A stretch of DNA of 64,000 nt from Luteitalea sp. (GTDB lineage Bacteria > Acidobacteriota > Vicinamibacteria > Vicinamibacterales > Vicinamibacteraceae): NCBI GenBank assembly GCA_009377495.1, contig WHTZ01000004.1, forward strand, positions 1 through 64,000, given 5' to 3'. Position numbers and translations under genes: made by a program. Within the stretch, counting starts at the first letter, position 1. Each line of letters begins with the position of its first letter. This document shows positions 20,201-29,988 of this stretch, piece by piece. Below the pieces are notes generated by a model that saw nothing but the letters and a program-made list of their open reading frames with translations, had not been told where the DNA came from and searched no databases.

Positions 20201-20691
20201 ACCGCCCGAGGAGATGCAAACAGCACAGCCTTGCCGTCCGTCGTAAAGCCTTGCACGACGTCCTCGCCCGGATGCCACGTGAGGCGGCGAGGAACACCCC
20301 CGCCCACCGGCACAACGAAGGCATCTGTGTTGCCGTCGTACTGCGCGCTAAACGCGATCAGCTGGCCGTCTGGCGAGAACGCAGGCGCGCTCTCGACGCC
20401 CTCGTCACTCGTCAGCCGGCGGACGTTTCTCCCATCGAGATCGCACACCCACAGGTCGCCGGCATAGATCAACGCAATGTGCGTGTCGCTGAGCGCAGGT
20501 TGACCGAGTAAGCGCGTATCAGAAACGTCGGGCGCCCCCTCGCCCGGGCCGGGCACGGAGCGCTGGGCACGCAGCACCGGGCTCCGAACGACGGCGAGCG
20601 AGACGATGCAGAACAGGAGACACAGTGGGGACGGGCGCCACACGCAGCTTGGCAGCCGCGCGCGGAGCGCCACTCGCAGTGATGCGCGCAT
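17236..20691 (-). CDS. Tricorn-like S41 protease with an in-frame TGA
   Basis: Start ATG at 20691 (GGGAGGG upstream) opens a signal peptide. A beta-propeller of TolB/PD40 repeats follows (LTSDEGVESAPAFSPDGQLIAFS, ATYSPDGSHLAYTPLSP). At 19435-19437 the same frame hits TGA after DGSGS, then continues in phase with KTYKLNGTGFYARPAWSPD and more propeller to 17236. The C-terminal half has a PDZ-like region and an S41 core (DERFNGGGQVADYYIDIL, DETAGSGGDLLPWMF with the nucleophile Ser). The whole frame is 1,151 residues, normal for tricorn homologues. TGG to TGA at a Trp codon is the simplest explanation. Between about 18780 and 18975 there is a run of Asp/Glu/Lys/Ser that looks like a flexible charged insert. 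The role is degradation of peptides in the periplasm or envelope. Confidence 0.8.
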
Positions 20692-20863
20692 AGGACCGAT
20701 TCCCTCCCGGATGAACAGACTTCGAGATTGCGCAGAGTGGCGAGAGGTAACGACGACCCTCGCGCGCAACCTGCCGATTATAGGCGACCGCGATCGGCTG
20801 CGGGCGCCGTGGCCCCGCGGGTGGACCCTCGGCCTTCCTGGCGAACGAATAGACCCTAATATT

Positions 20864-20918
20864 ATCTGTGTGCATCTGTGTCCACCTGTGGAGCAGAATC
20901 ATCTGTGTTCATCTGTAG
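20864..20918 (+). repeat. ATCTGTG-type short intergenic repeat
   Basis: Units of the form ATCTGTGTNCATCTGTG occur twice (20864-20891 and 20899-20918) directly before the M24 peptidase gene. Sequences of this kind recur in intergenic DNA of many environmental bacteria. Here it lies in the likely 5' leader. No function is assigned. Confidence 0.5.
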
Positions 20919-20930
20919 AGGAGCCTTGGA

Positions 20931-22079
20931 ATGCTGACTACTGAGGGATGCCAAGACCGCCGCGCCAGGCTGTGGCGCCTCGTCCAGCCGCAGCCTGACT
21001 GCGTGCTTCTGGCCGAGCCACGACACTTGACGTACTTCGCCAATTTCTACGGGTCGCCGTTCACGTACCGGAGCCAGAACGCGACGGCCATCGTGATGCT
21101 GACGCCTGGACACGCCACATTGGTGGCCGACAACGCGCAGCGGCTCTACAGCGAGATGGCGCACGTGGACGAGGTCGTCGCACCAACGTGGTATCGCGGC
21201 CGTGAGTCGGCTTCCGACCGATTGCCGCTGTTGATTCGCACCGTGGTGGAGCAGCTCTCGAGCGTCCGTGGCAGGCGCATCGGCGTCGACGCTGCAGTGC
21301 CCACGGGCATCGTCGACGGGCTACGCGAGGGCGGCCGCCCGCTGGAAGTCTTGGACGTCCAGCCCACCATACGGCGCATGGAACGCCAGAAGGACGCCGA
21401 TGAGATCGAGCTGATGCGGCGGTCGGTGCAGGCAGGAGAAGCTGGCTTTGCGGCAGCCGTCAAGGGCATCCGGCCAGGCATGACGGAGCTCGACGCGTAT
21501 GCCCTGGTTCAGCGCGCGTCGGTCGAAGCCGCTGGGCAGACGGTCCTCGTGTATGGCGACTTCGTCTCCGGCGAGCGCACGCGGAACGTCGGTGGCCCTG
21601 CCAGTCGTCGCGTCATTGAAAGAGACGACCTCTTCCTCCTCGACTTCTCGGTTGTCGTTCACGGCTATCGAGCCGACTTCGCGAACACGTTCGTGGTGGC
21701 GGGCGGTCAGCCCTCGGCGACGCAGGCGGAGCTCGCGGAGTCTTGCATGGAAGTCATGCGCGTCGGTGAGCGGCTCCTCGCTCCCGGCGCACGCTGCCGA
21801 GACATCGATACGGCTGTGCGGGAGACCTTCGCCAAGCGACAGGTTGCTCAGTACTTCACGCACCACACAGGGCACGGCCTTGGCCTGGGCCATCCGGACC
21901 CGCCGTATCTCACACCAGAAAGCAGTGACACGCTCATCGCCGGCGACATCGTCACGCTCGAGCCCGGCTTGTACGTCGATGGCGTCGGCGGCATGCGATT
22001 CGAGCACAACTATCTCATCACGGCAGACGGGTTCGAAACGCTGACGCACCATGTGCTCGGTCTCGGGGGAAGGGTGTAA
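20931..22079 (+). CDS. Xaa-Pro aminopeptidase-like M24 metallopeptidase
   Basis: 382 residues with a creatinase-like N-terminal domain and a pita-bread M24 domain. The five metal ligands are readable: Asp in LLDFSVVVHGYRADFANTF (two Asp), His in HHTGHGLGLGHPDPP, Glu in VTLEPGLYV and Glu in MRFEHNYLIT. Enzymes of this group remove an N-terminal residue before proline, although related families hydrolyse ectoine or creatine. There is no signal peptide, so it is cytoplasmic. The start has GAGG upstream. It is divergent from the tricorn-like protease across about 240 bases. Confidence 0.9.
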   Translation: MLTTEGCQDRRARLWRLVQPQPDCVLLAEPRHLTYFANFYGSPFTYRSQNATAIVMLTPGHATLVADNAQRLYSEMAHVDEVVAPTWYRGRESASDRLPLLIRTVVEQLSSVRGRRIGVDAAVPTGIVDGLREGGRPLEVLDVQPTIRRMERQKDADEIELMRRSVQAGEAGFAAAVKGIRPGMTELDAYALVQRASVEAAGQTVLVYGDFVSGERTRNVGGPASRRVIERDDLFLLDFSVVVHGYRADFANTFVVAGGQPSATQAELAESCMEVMRVGERLLAPGARCRDIDTAVRETFAKRQVAQYFTHHTGHGLGLGHPDPPYLTPESSDTLIAGDIVTLEPGLYVDGVGGMRFEHNYLITADGFETLTHHVLGLGGRV

Positions 22080-22116
22080 CGGTGGGGACAGGACGCAACC
22101 GTGCCGGGTGCTGGGG

Positions 22117-22305
22117 TGCTACGACGACCACACACAGCTCGACGTCAACGTGAGCCAGCGCCTGACGCACAACATGCGGCTGTATGGCGATGTCCTCGAC
22201 CTGACGAACGCGCCGCTGCGCTACTACGTTGGAACGCCTAGTCGCCCGATCCAAGAGGAGTACTATCGCTGGTGGGCGATGTTCGGGTTGAGGGTCGACT
22301 TCTAG
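22117..22305 (+). pseudogene. C-terminal remnant of a TonB-dependent receptor
   Basis: An open frame that starts in the wake of the M24 gene reads DHTQLDVNVSQRLTHNMRLYGDVLDLTN and ends EYYRWWAMFGLRVDF with a stop at 22303-22305. This is the last few strands of a classical TonB-dependent outer-membrane receptor, including the terminal aromatic residue needed for barrel insertion. No signal peptide, plug or earlier barrel exists upstream. It is debris from a deleted receptor gene and not the tail of TBDR 2, which lies on the other strand. Confidence 0.7.
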
Positions 22306-22366
22306 GGAACCAACGTGAACCCTTCGTGGTTGAACTCTTCGTGGTTTCCGTTCCGTTGGCGCAGCA

Positions 22367-22459
22367 CTAGAACCCTTGAGAACCCGAAACTTGACTCATC
22401 GTGTCAAGTTTCAGGGTTCTCAAGTGAGCGTCGGGGAGCGCGGCCCTGGCCGCGGTCCG
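22367..22459 (-). repeat. Structured 3' element after TBDR 2 (copy 1)
   Basis: Directly after the stop of TBDR 2 on the minus strand comes a GC-rich inverted repeat, then CCCCGACGCTCACT, a long hairpin (arms 22375-22395 and 22403-22424, loop TCATCGT) and TCAAGGGTTCTAG. The same order of blocks follows the stop of TBDR 3 at 36587-36680. It may act as a terminator or 3' stabiliser. Confidence 0.7.
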
Positions 22460-25400
22460 CTAGAACAGGAACTTCACCCCAACCTGCATCTCACGCATCG
22501 TGCCGACGATCTCGCGGATTTGTCCCGCATCGTCGGCGTCGATCTGCTTGACCGGCAACGCGTAGTGCGGCCGGTTGAAGACGTTGAACGCCTCGAAGCG
22601 CAGTTGGATCTCACGCGGAGCGTCCGCCGAGGCGCCTACGAAGAACCGCTTGAACAAGCCGATGTCGGTGTTGACGTAGCCGGGGCCGGTCAGGATGTTG
22701 CGGCCGGCGTCACCCCACCGATACGTCCCGGGCTCGGCGAGCGCGAAGGCGCTCGTGTCATACCACTGATCGAGCGCTCGCTGGACGGTAAGTTCCCGTC
22801 GGCGATGCGGTCGGGTCGCGCGTGGCCCGTGCGGGCCTCGTTGAAGCTGACCGAAGGGGTAAACGGCATCCCGGATCGCGCTGTCGTGACACCGTTGAAC
22901 TGCCAGCCGCCGAGCAAGGCGTCGAGCCACGCGCTCGTGAAGTCGAGCCGGCGGCCCTCGCCCACCGGGATATCCCAGATATAGCTGACGACCAGGTTGT
23001 GACGTACGTCGAAGGACGAGAGCCCGCGTTCCCACTCAACGTTCCGCACGTCGCGAATCACGTTATCTTCGGTGACGAACGGCTGACCGCCGACGTCGAT
23101 CGATTTGCTGTACGTGTAGTGACCGATCACCGAGACACCGCTGTTGAAGCGGCGCTCGAGGCGGACATGCCCGGCGTTGTAGTGGCTCGTGCCCGGATAG
23201 GAGAGACCGCTCATGGAGCCGAAGTCGGGATACGAACGCCGCGACTCTTGTGATCCTGGACCGGGAAAGGGCGCGTTCGGATCCCAGCGGATCGGGAGGT
23301 TGTCGGAGCGCGAGCCCGTGTAGCCCAGCTCCACGACGGCCCACGGGAATTGGTGTTGCACGTTCACGTTCCAGTGGTACGCCTCCGCCTGCAGCGCGTT
23401 CGGGTCCCAGGCCTGAGACCTCAGCGTCGAATCGAAGACAGGCTCGAGGGCATCCGTCGGGAAGCCTTCGTCAAGCATGAAGAAGTCTGGACGCGCAAGA
23501 TCCACATCGTTGCTGTAGGTGCGGGAGACCTGGAACGGTGGATTCGCGGGCATGCGGCTCGCCGCGCCGATGGCCGGGTGGTCGCCAAAGAAGCGTCCCA
23601 CGCCGCCGCGCAGCACCGTGGCGTCGCTGAGCTTGTAGGCCACACCAACGCGCGGTCCCACGTTGTTCTGATCCATGCGCGTCAGCCTGGTCGCCGAGAT
23701 GTCGGACGGAACGTCAGTCGTGATGTCGGGAGGAACAGACGGCGGAACGTTGTTGTTGGCAAACACCATTCGGGGACCCTCCGGCGTGATCAGCATGTTG
23801 GCCTGGTTGCCATGACGCTCGCTCGGTTGGGTGAACAGCTCGTACCGCACGCCGAGATTCAGCGTCAGTCGGTCGCTGACCCGCCAATCGTCCTGCACAA
23901 AGGCCGCGACGTAGTGCCAGCGGAGATCACCATCCAGCAGCGTGCTGAGCTGAGCCGACGTCGGCATCCCCAGCACAAAGTCGGCGAGCCCCGTGCCGGT
24001 GATCGCCTCAGCTTGCGGGTCACGCGTGAAGTCACCGCCGAAGTTGAACGTGCTACGCGCCTGAGCCGAAATGTTGAAATAGCTTCGAATGAAGCGGTAG
24101 TTCGCTCCCAACTTGAGGGCGTGGCGCCCGGCGAGCCACGAGAACGTGTCGCCAAACTGCGTGACCTCCGAGATTTTGAAGTTTGGGAGAAACGCCGCTT
24201 CACCGACGTTTGCGAAATCGCCGATGGCGATTTGGGGCAGCCCGGTGATCCCGGCCTGCTCTGGTACGCCTTGGAAGCCAAAGGCGGCTGGCGTCGTATC
24301 CGTCACGAACGGATATAGGTCGTCCTGTACCCGGTTGTAACCGACCCGAATCTCGTTGACCTTCTGGCTACCAAGCACCTGCGTCTGGCCCAGCGCGACG
24401 TTGTGCGCCCACTGCTCCTTGTGTGACCGCTGGAAGTCGTTCGTGCCGATGAGGGGCGGATCGAAGGGGCCCGGATCGTCCCAGGTGAGCCGCGTCAGGC
24501 TGTAGCGTAGATAGCCCTTGCTGTTCGTGCTGAAGCTCTGGTCGACGCGGGTATCGATCTGATACCGCTGGGAGTCGAGATCGTTCGTGACCCTATAGTT
24601 GTCGGACACGCCGTCGCTGTTCGGCAATGGGTACATGTCGACGAGCTGCTTCGCGAAGGGATCCATGCGATCGAGGGGAATCTGGTTGTTGGGAAACTGA
24701 TCGCGGATGACGCCGGTCCCATCCGGACTCGGGCGCGTCGTGCGCGGATCGTAGATGTCGCGGAAGCCGCTGAAGTCGCCGTCGCGCATCGCTTCCGTTG
24801 GCACGGCTACCCGAAAGTTCCGTCCCCTGATCTCCTTCGTCGTCTCGACGCTGCCAAAGAAGAACGTCCGGTTCGCGCGAACCGGACCACCCAGCGTGCC
24901 ACCGAATTGGTGCCGGTCGAGCTTCTTGCCGTCCTCGGGCAACGCGAACGGATCGCGCGCATCGAAGGCGTCGTTGCGCAGGAACTCGAACAGCGATCCC
25001 CGGAAGCCGTTGGTGCCAGACTTGATCGTGGCGTTGATGATGGCGCCGGCCGCCTGGCCGTGCTCGGCCAAAAAGTTGTTGGTCTGGATGCTGAACTCCG
25101 CCAGCGCGTCGACCGACGGCTTCGAGACGACGCTCGAGTTGTTCTGCTGATCGACAATGCGTGCGTTGTTGTCGACGCCGTCGAGCATGAAGCTGTTGAG
25201 CACGGAGCGCGTGCCGTTTGCGACAATCCCGTCCCACGCGCGATCGCCGCCTGGGGCTTGCATGACGCCCGGTGCGAGATGCGCCAACTGCAGGAAATCG
25301 CGACCGTTGAGCGGCAGGTCTGTGATGGACTTGCCCGTGACGACCTGTCCAACGGCAGAGGTATCGGAGTTGAGCACGGGCGCGCTGCCCACGACGAGAA

Positions 25401-25758
25401 CGTCCTCAGTCACGGTGCCAGGCTCCAGGACGAAGTCGACCCGCAAGTCCTGATCCGTCTCCACGCGGATGTTCTCGCGCGCAACCGCCTGGAAGCCCTG
25501 GAGCACCGCCTTGACGCTGTAGCGACCCGATGGCAGAAAGGGCGCGGTGTATTGTCCCTGCTGGTTCGACACGGCTTCCCACACGACGCCCGTGTCCATG
25601 TTGGTGACGGTCAGCGTGACGCCGGGCAGGACGGCGTCCGTCTCATCGCGCACACCACCGACAATTTGGGCGGTCTGGGCGTTTGCGGCGGCGCTGGCCG
25701 CAAGGGTTATGGCGATCGCCAGCGCTGCGCGAATGCCCCATCGCATCATGCTGCTCAT
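22460..25758 (-). CDS. Oar-like TonB-dependent receptor 2 (frameshifted near the C-terminus)
   Basis: About 1,099 residues after restoring one base. Signal peptide (IRAALAIAITLAASAAANAQ), carboxypeptidase-regulatory domain (IVGGVRDETDAVLPGVTLTVTN), plug with VVTGKSITDLPLNGRDFLQLAHLAPGV and FMLDGVDNN, then a barrel. The frame breaks near 22770: RSISGMTRAPSR should read SERxxDQWYDTSAFAL, which continues to the C-terminus MQVGVKFLF. Without the extra base the last 80 or so residues, including the terminal Phe strand, are lost and insertion would fail. The gene stands alone. Ligand unknown. Confidence 0.87.
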
Positions 25759-25911
25759 TGCCTCTCTCGGTCCCCCTTTTGTTCGCGGTTCTACGTGGAC
25801 GCGTCAACGCTACACGAAGCACGCAACATCGGTGCAAACTCGAGGGTGTCTCCGATATCGTTGATCGGGGATGTCGAGAATGCGCCGCGTGCTCCGACTT
25901 ACCCATGAACG

Positions 25912-25942
25912 CCCGCCTTCGCGGCTGAGCCGCTTCGGTGGG
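25912..25942. repeat. Short GC hairpin upstream of the YCII gene
   Basis: CCCGCC (25912-25917) pairs with GGTGGG (25937-25942), and an inner stem GCGGC/GCCGC closes on TGA. It sits in the approximately 225-base gap between TBDR 2 and the YCII/sigma pair and looks like a REP-type palindrome or weak terminator. Nothing else was recognised in that gap. Confidence 0.35.
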
Positions 25943-25983
25943 TAAACGGCGAATGGGCGACGACATCGAGAGGAGCAGATGAC

Positions 25984-26382
25984 ATGAAGTTCATGCTGAT
26001 GATGAATGCCCCGCGTGGGACGGGGGACTGGGCGGTTATCAACTGGCCTCCAGAGGACCTCAAGGCGCACATCAATTTCATGAAGCGCTTCGCGAAGGAG
26101 CTCGGAGACGACGGCGAGCTGGTCGGCGCCGAGGGATTGGCCGCGCCGGGACAGGCCAGGGTGGTACGAGCCGGGAAAGGCGGCGCGCCCGAGGTAACCG
26201 ATGGGCCCTTCGCAGAGGCCAAAGAGTTTCTCGCCGGTTACTGGATTGTCGATGTCGACGGACCGGAACGGGCCTACGAGATCGCGGCCCGTGCGTCGGC
26301 GGCACCGGGACCGGGTGGTGCCCCGTTGAACATGCGGATCGAGGTACGAGAAGTGATGAGCGCACCGCCCGTGGACGTGTGA
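25984..26382 (+). CDS. YCII-related DGPF-domain protein
   Basis: 132 residues opening MKFMLMMNAPRGTGDWAV, with the diagnostic TDGPFAEAKEFLAGYWIVDVDGPERAYEIAARA (about 73-105) and a C-terminus IEVREVM. DGPF proteins form a dimeric ferredoxin-like fold with a conserved Asp/His; the reaction is unknown. It overlaps the start of the sigma-factor gene. That pairing is the defining context of ECF42 sigma factors, where the DGPF protein is thought to take part in signalling. Confidence 0.9.
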   Translation: MKFMLMMNAPRGTGDWAVINWPPEDLKAHINFMKRFAKELGDDGELVGAEGLAAPGQARVVRAGKGGAPEVTDGPFAEAKEFLAGYWIVDVDGPERAYEIAARASAAPGPGGAPLNMRIEVREVMSAPPVDV

Positions 26383-27647
26383 TGTCTGCATCCTTGGACT
26401 TCACTGGCGAGAACCTGCTGCGCGAGCTTGCGCCGCAGGTTCTCGGGGCGGTGATCCGGCGCTTCAGCAATTTCTCCGCCGCGGAGGACGCGGTTCAGGA
26501 AGCGCTGCTTGCGGCGGCCGTGCAGTGGCCGAAGGAGGGTGTGCCCGACAACCCGCGGGGCTGGCTGATCCACGTCGCCGGCCGGCGCATGACCGATCAC
26601 CTGCGCGCCGAGCTGGCCCGGCGGCGCCGCGAAGCCGTCGTGGTGATGCAGGTGCCGGCCGACCAGCAGGTGGTGCCCGCAGCCGACAGCGGGGCTGGGA
26701 CGGATCAGGACGACACGCTCATCCTGCTGTTCATGTGCTGTCACCCTGCACTCACCCGTCCATCGGCGATTGCCCTCACGCTGCGGGCCGTCGGCGGCCT
26801 CACGACGGCCGAGATCGCGAACGCGTTTCTCGTGCCCGAGGCGACCATGGCGCAGCGGATCAGCCGGGCCAAGCAGCGCATCAAGGCGTCCGGCGTGCCA
26901 TTCAGCATGCCCACCGATCGAGAGCGGGCACAACGACTCAACGCCGTTCTGCACGTGCTGTACCTGATCTTCAACGAAGGCTACACCAGCAGCATCGGCC
27001 CTAACCTGCAGCGCAGTGATCTATCGAATGAGGCGATTCGGCTCACCCGGGCGGTTCACAACCTGCTCCCGGACGATGGGGAGGTCGCGGGACTCCTTGC
27101 GCTGATGCTGCTGACCGATGCCCGGCGCCCGGCGCGGACCGGGCCGGACGGCGAGTTGATCCCGCTCGCGGAACAAGATCGAACCCTCTGGAATCGCTTG
27201 GCCATCTCAGAGGGCATCGCGCTCGTCACCGACACCCTCTCCAGAGGATCGATTGGCGCGTATCAGCTGCAGGCCGCGATCGCGGCCGTCCACGACGAAG
27301 CGGCGCGAGCCGAAGATACCGACTGGCCGCAGATCGTGGCGTTGTATGGCCTCCTCAAGCGCATGTCCGACAATCCCATGGTGATGCTCAATCACGCCAT
27401 CGCCACGGCCATGGTACACGGCCCGTCCGCGGGACTCGAGCTGCTGACGGCGCTCGACACCGATGGCCGACTGACCGGCCATCATCGCCTCGACGCCGTT
27501 CGTGCCCATCTCTTGGAACTGGCCGGAGACCATCAGGCCGCCATTGCACACTACCGGACGGCGGCCGGTCGGACGACGAACATCCCGGAACGGAATTACC
27601 TCATGACCCAAGCCGCCCGACTCAGTCAGAGCACCGCCGTGCGATAG
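26382..27647 (+). CDS. ECF42-type RNA polymerase sigma factor
   Basis: 421 residues from the ATG at 26382, which overlaps the stop of the DGPF gene (TGATG); a GTG one codon earlier is also possible. Sigma-2 region: LAPQVLGAVIRRFSNFSAAEDAVQEALLAAAVQWP and the following WLIHVAGRRMTDHLR. Sigma-4 region: LTTAEIANAFLVPEATMAQRISRAKQRIK. The long C-terminal extension (about 190-420) contains NEGYTSSIGPNLQRSDLSNEAIRLTRAVHNLLP and helical TPR-like sequence, as in ECF42/DUF6596 members, where it replaces an anti-sigma factor. No anti-sigma gene is nearby. Confidence 0.9.
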   Translation: MSASLDFTGENLLRELAPQVLGAVIRRFSNFSAAEDAVQEALLAAAVQWPKEGVPDNPRGWLIHVAGRRMTDHLRAELARRRREAVVVMQVPADQQVVPAADSGAGTDQDDTLILLFMCCHPALTRPSAIALTLRAVGGLTTAEIANAFLVPEATMAQRISRAKQRIKASGVPFSMPTDRERAQRLNAVLHVLYLIFNEGYTSSIGPNLQRSDLSNEAIRLTRAVHNLLPDDGEVAGLLALMLLTDARRPARTGPDGELIPLAEQDRTLWNRLAISEGIALVTDTLSRGSIGAYQLQAAIAAVHDEAARAEDTDWPQIVALYGLLKRMSDNPMVMLNHAIATAMVHGPSAGLELLTALDTDGRLTGHHRLDAVRAHLLELAGDHQAAIAHYRTAAGRTTNIPERNYLMTQAARLSQSTAVR

Positions 27648-27797
27648 GCTGTGCCCTCGACGGTATCGACATCGAATCGGGGATGGGAGACGCTGCCGGA
27701 TGCGACACGCGCTACCGGGCTCCTGCCAAGAAGCGCTCGAACGCGGCCAGCTGCGCAGCACCAGTGTGCCGCGCCGGCTTGCCGTGTGGCCGATTAC

Positions 27798-27817
27798 CAT
27801 CTACAGTGAGCGATATG
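27798..27817 (+). promoter_or_regulatory. Candidate PadR operator overlapping a start codon
   Basis: CATCTACAGTGAGCGATATG ends in the ATG of the truncated PadR gene. A close relative, TCTACAGTAATCGATAT, occurs at about 29609-29625 near efflux-adaptor debris. Two similar copies next to PadR-linked loci suggest a PadR binding site, but the count is small. Confidence 0.35.
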
Positions 27818-28015
27818 ATCGCCGTGGATCACAAAGCCGTGACCCGAGAGATTCTGTTAGGGTTCTGGAAGGTGCACATCCTGCATCATGCGGCGGAGCG
27901 GCCCGTCGTGGGCCAATGGATGCTCGGGGAGCTCAGGCGCCACGGGTATGACCTCAGCCCGGGCACGTTGTATCCGTTGCTGAAGCGGATGCAGCGGAAT
28001 GGCTGGTTGCGCTGA
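27815..28015 (+). pseudogene. PadR-family regulator, truncated after the DNA-binding helix
   Basis: 66 residues: TREILLGFWKVHILHHAAERPVVGQWMLGELRRHGYDLSPGTLYPLLKRMQRNGWLR and then TGA. This is an intact PadR winged helix up to the wing, where PadR proteins normally continue for 40 or more residues (wing and dimer helix). After the stop a shifted frame reads DARPPFADTRLTAV, which resembles the missing RRxYRLTxxG wing, so an ancestral full-length gene probably decayed. The start ATG has no ribosome-binding site and lies inside the candidate operator. Confidence 0.65.
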
Positions 28016-28416
28016 GTACTAAAGGCATCGGCTGACGCGAGGCCGCCGTTCGCTGATACGCGCCTGACGGCGGTCCCTTCAACCGCCCACATCCTCTCTG
28101 CTGGCGCTTCATTCAGGCCGCGGCGCTTGTCGCCAGCGATCAGCTGGATTGCATGCCTAATCGGTCTGGGGCAATTCACGCCGAAGGTTGATCATTCGGA
28201 CGGAGCTGATTTATGTGGCGACGACTGGTGAACGGCAGTTACTCTGTAAGACGACTCACGCTCACAAGAAGCCGTAGAGATCGTGCCGCTACACAGCATC
28301 GTGCAGGACTTGGGAGCCCAGCGCGGCAACGCACGACGACAAGGCCATGGCAAGCCTGAAGCCTCGCTCAGAGGCGGTGCGCTGTGACCAAACTCACAGG
28401 AAACCGGAGGAGTCCG
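28016..28416. other. Intergenic region without a recognised gene
   Basis: About 400 bases between the PadR stub and the beta-propeller gene. The first 60 bases may be decayed PadR coding sequence. The rest shows no plausible frame, no tRNA and no clear hairpin. GGAGG at 28406-28410 is the ribosome-binding site of the next gene. Confidence 0.5.
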
Positions 28417-29550
28417 ATGCGTCCGTTCCGATCCGTTGCACTCACCCTCGCCCTTACCACCCTGGCCCTTACCGCCCTGGCCCTTCCCGTCCTGATGCAG
28501 CGGCTTCAGGCGAACTCACAGAAAGAGACACGCCTGCTCTACGTGGCCGTTCCCGGTATTCGCAACTACGTAGAGTATGGAGGCATCGGCCTCCTCGTCT
28601 ACGACATCGACAACGGGCACCGGCTCATGAAGCGGATTCCGACCTTCGAGGTTCGAGCAGGAGAGGAGCCGGAGAACATCAAGGGGATTGCCGCGAGCGC
28701 ACGAACGGGTCGCCTGTATCTGACGACACCGAAGCGGCTGGTCTCGATCGATCTCGCGACGGAGCGGATACTCTGGAACCGGGAATACGACGGCGGGTGT
28801 GACCGGCCGGCTCTCTCTCCCGACGGCACGATTCTGTACGTGCCGTCGTTCGAAGGTCCGCACTGGCACGTGGTCAACGCACTGACTGGAGACGTCATCG
28901 CCAAAGTCGAACCGAACTCTGGCGCACACAACACGGTGTATGACATCGATGGCGCGTTCGTCTATCTTGCGGGGCTCAAGTCGCCGCTCTTGAACGTCGC
29001 CGATGCCCGGACCCACACGATCGCGAAACGGGTTGGTCCATTCGGCGACGTCATCCGGCCGTTCACCGTCAACGGCCGTCAGACCCTCTGCTTTGTGAAC
29101 GTCAATGGCCTCCTTGGCTTCGAGGTGGGCGACCTGCAAACGGGGAAGCGACTCCACCGCGTGGAAGTCTCCGGCTATCAGCAGGGGCCCGTCAAGCGGC
29201 ATGGCTGCCCGAGCCACGGCGTCGCCCTGCTGCCCGACGAGACCGAGCTCTGGCTCGCCGATGCGGCCAACGACAGCCTGCACATCTTCGACGCGACCAT
29301 CATGCCTCCCAAGCAGGTCGCCAGCATCAAGCTGCGAGACCAGCCCGGGTGGGTCACCTTCAGCCTCGACGGCTCGTATGCGTATCCCTCCACCGGCGAC
29401 GTCATCGACACCAAGACCCGACAGATTGTCGCGACCCTCGAAGACGAGCACGGCCGCGCGGTCCAGAGCGAGAAGATGCTCGAGATCGTGTTTGCCGGCG
29501 ACCGCCCTGCCCGGAGCGGCGATCAGTTCGGCATCGGGCGGAAGCGCTAG
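28417..29550 (+). CDS. Exported YncE/YVTN-like beta-propeller protein
   Basis: 377 residues from the ATG at 28417, which has GGAGG seven bases upstream. The leucine-rich signal peptide contains the direct repeat LALTTLALTALALP. The mature part has blade-like units: LLVYDIDNGHRLMKRIPTF, LYLTTPKRLVSIDLATERILW, ALSPDGTILYVPSFEG, LWLADAANDSLHIFDAT and WVTFSLDGSYAYPSTGDVIDTKTRQIVATL. These match YVTN/PQQ-type seven-blade propellers, which are usually scaffolds or binding proteins. No catalytic motif is seen. It stands alone between PadR and efflux debris. Confidence 0.75.
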   Translation: MRPFRSVALTLALTTLALTALALPVLMQRLQANSQKETRLLYVAVPGIRNYVEYGGIGLLVYDIDNGHRLMKRIPTFEVRAGEEPENIKGIAASARTGRLYLTTPKRLVSIDLATERILWNREYDGGCDRPALSPDGTILYVPSFEGPHWHVVNALTGDVIAKVEPNSGAHNTVYDIDGAFVYLAGLKSPLLNVADARTHTIAKRVGPFGDVIRPFTVNGRQTLCFVNVNGLLGFEVGDLQTGKRLHRVEVSGYQQGPVKRHGCPSHGVALLPDETELWLADAANDSLHIFDATIMPPKQVASIKLRDQPGWVTFSLDGSYAYPSTGDVIDTKTRQIVATLEDEHGRAVQSEKMLEIVFAGDRPARSGDQFGIGRKR

Positions 29551-29786
29551 TCGAGCCCGGCTCCCGCGAGCTCCGATGATGCAGGATGGCATGTCTAATC
29601 GACTATCGTCTACAGTAATCGATATCTGAACGACGTGACGGGCGTGCGGAACGCCTGACATCTCGGTTGGTCGCACTTGCGGTCTCTCGGGATGTGCCGG
29701 ATCACGACTCTTGCATCGAAAGATCGCCGCGCGGCCTATCTATGACGAGGGCTGGCCGTGAACGGCACGAACGACCATGCCGGCAC

Positions 29787-29906
29787 GAAGCTGGAGATCT
29801 TGCGCCCGGGATGTTCGCCGAGGTCCAGTGGCCCGAGGGCCGCACAACGACTTCGCTCTTCGTGCCGCCGTCCGCGATTGCGACCACGACCGAGCGGATA
29901 TTTGTC
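29787..29906 (+). pseudogene. Fragment of an RND efflux membrane-fusion protein (HlyD type)
   Basis: The frame reads [16 protein letters not shown] then [18 protein letters not shown]. This is the signature of the beta-barrel domain near the C-terminus of RND periplasmic adaptors (usual form: L-x-PGM-x-x-V, then (V/I)P-x-x-A(I/V)). No start, hairpin or lipoyl domain is present upstream, and the frame continues into unrelated sequence. It is the remnant of a deleted efflux adaptor gene just upstream of the PadR/ADOP pair. Confidence 0.6.
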
Positions 29907-29988
29907 CTGCTCGCAAGGCTGCTCTGCTCTCTTCTTTTCTGTTGATCGCCTACACGAACATCAGTATGCTGTTCTTGTAGGTTACCTA

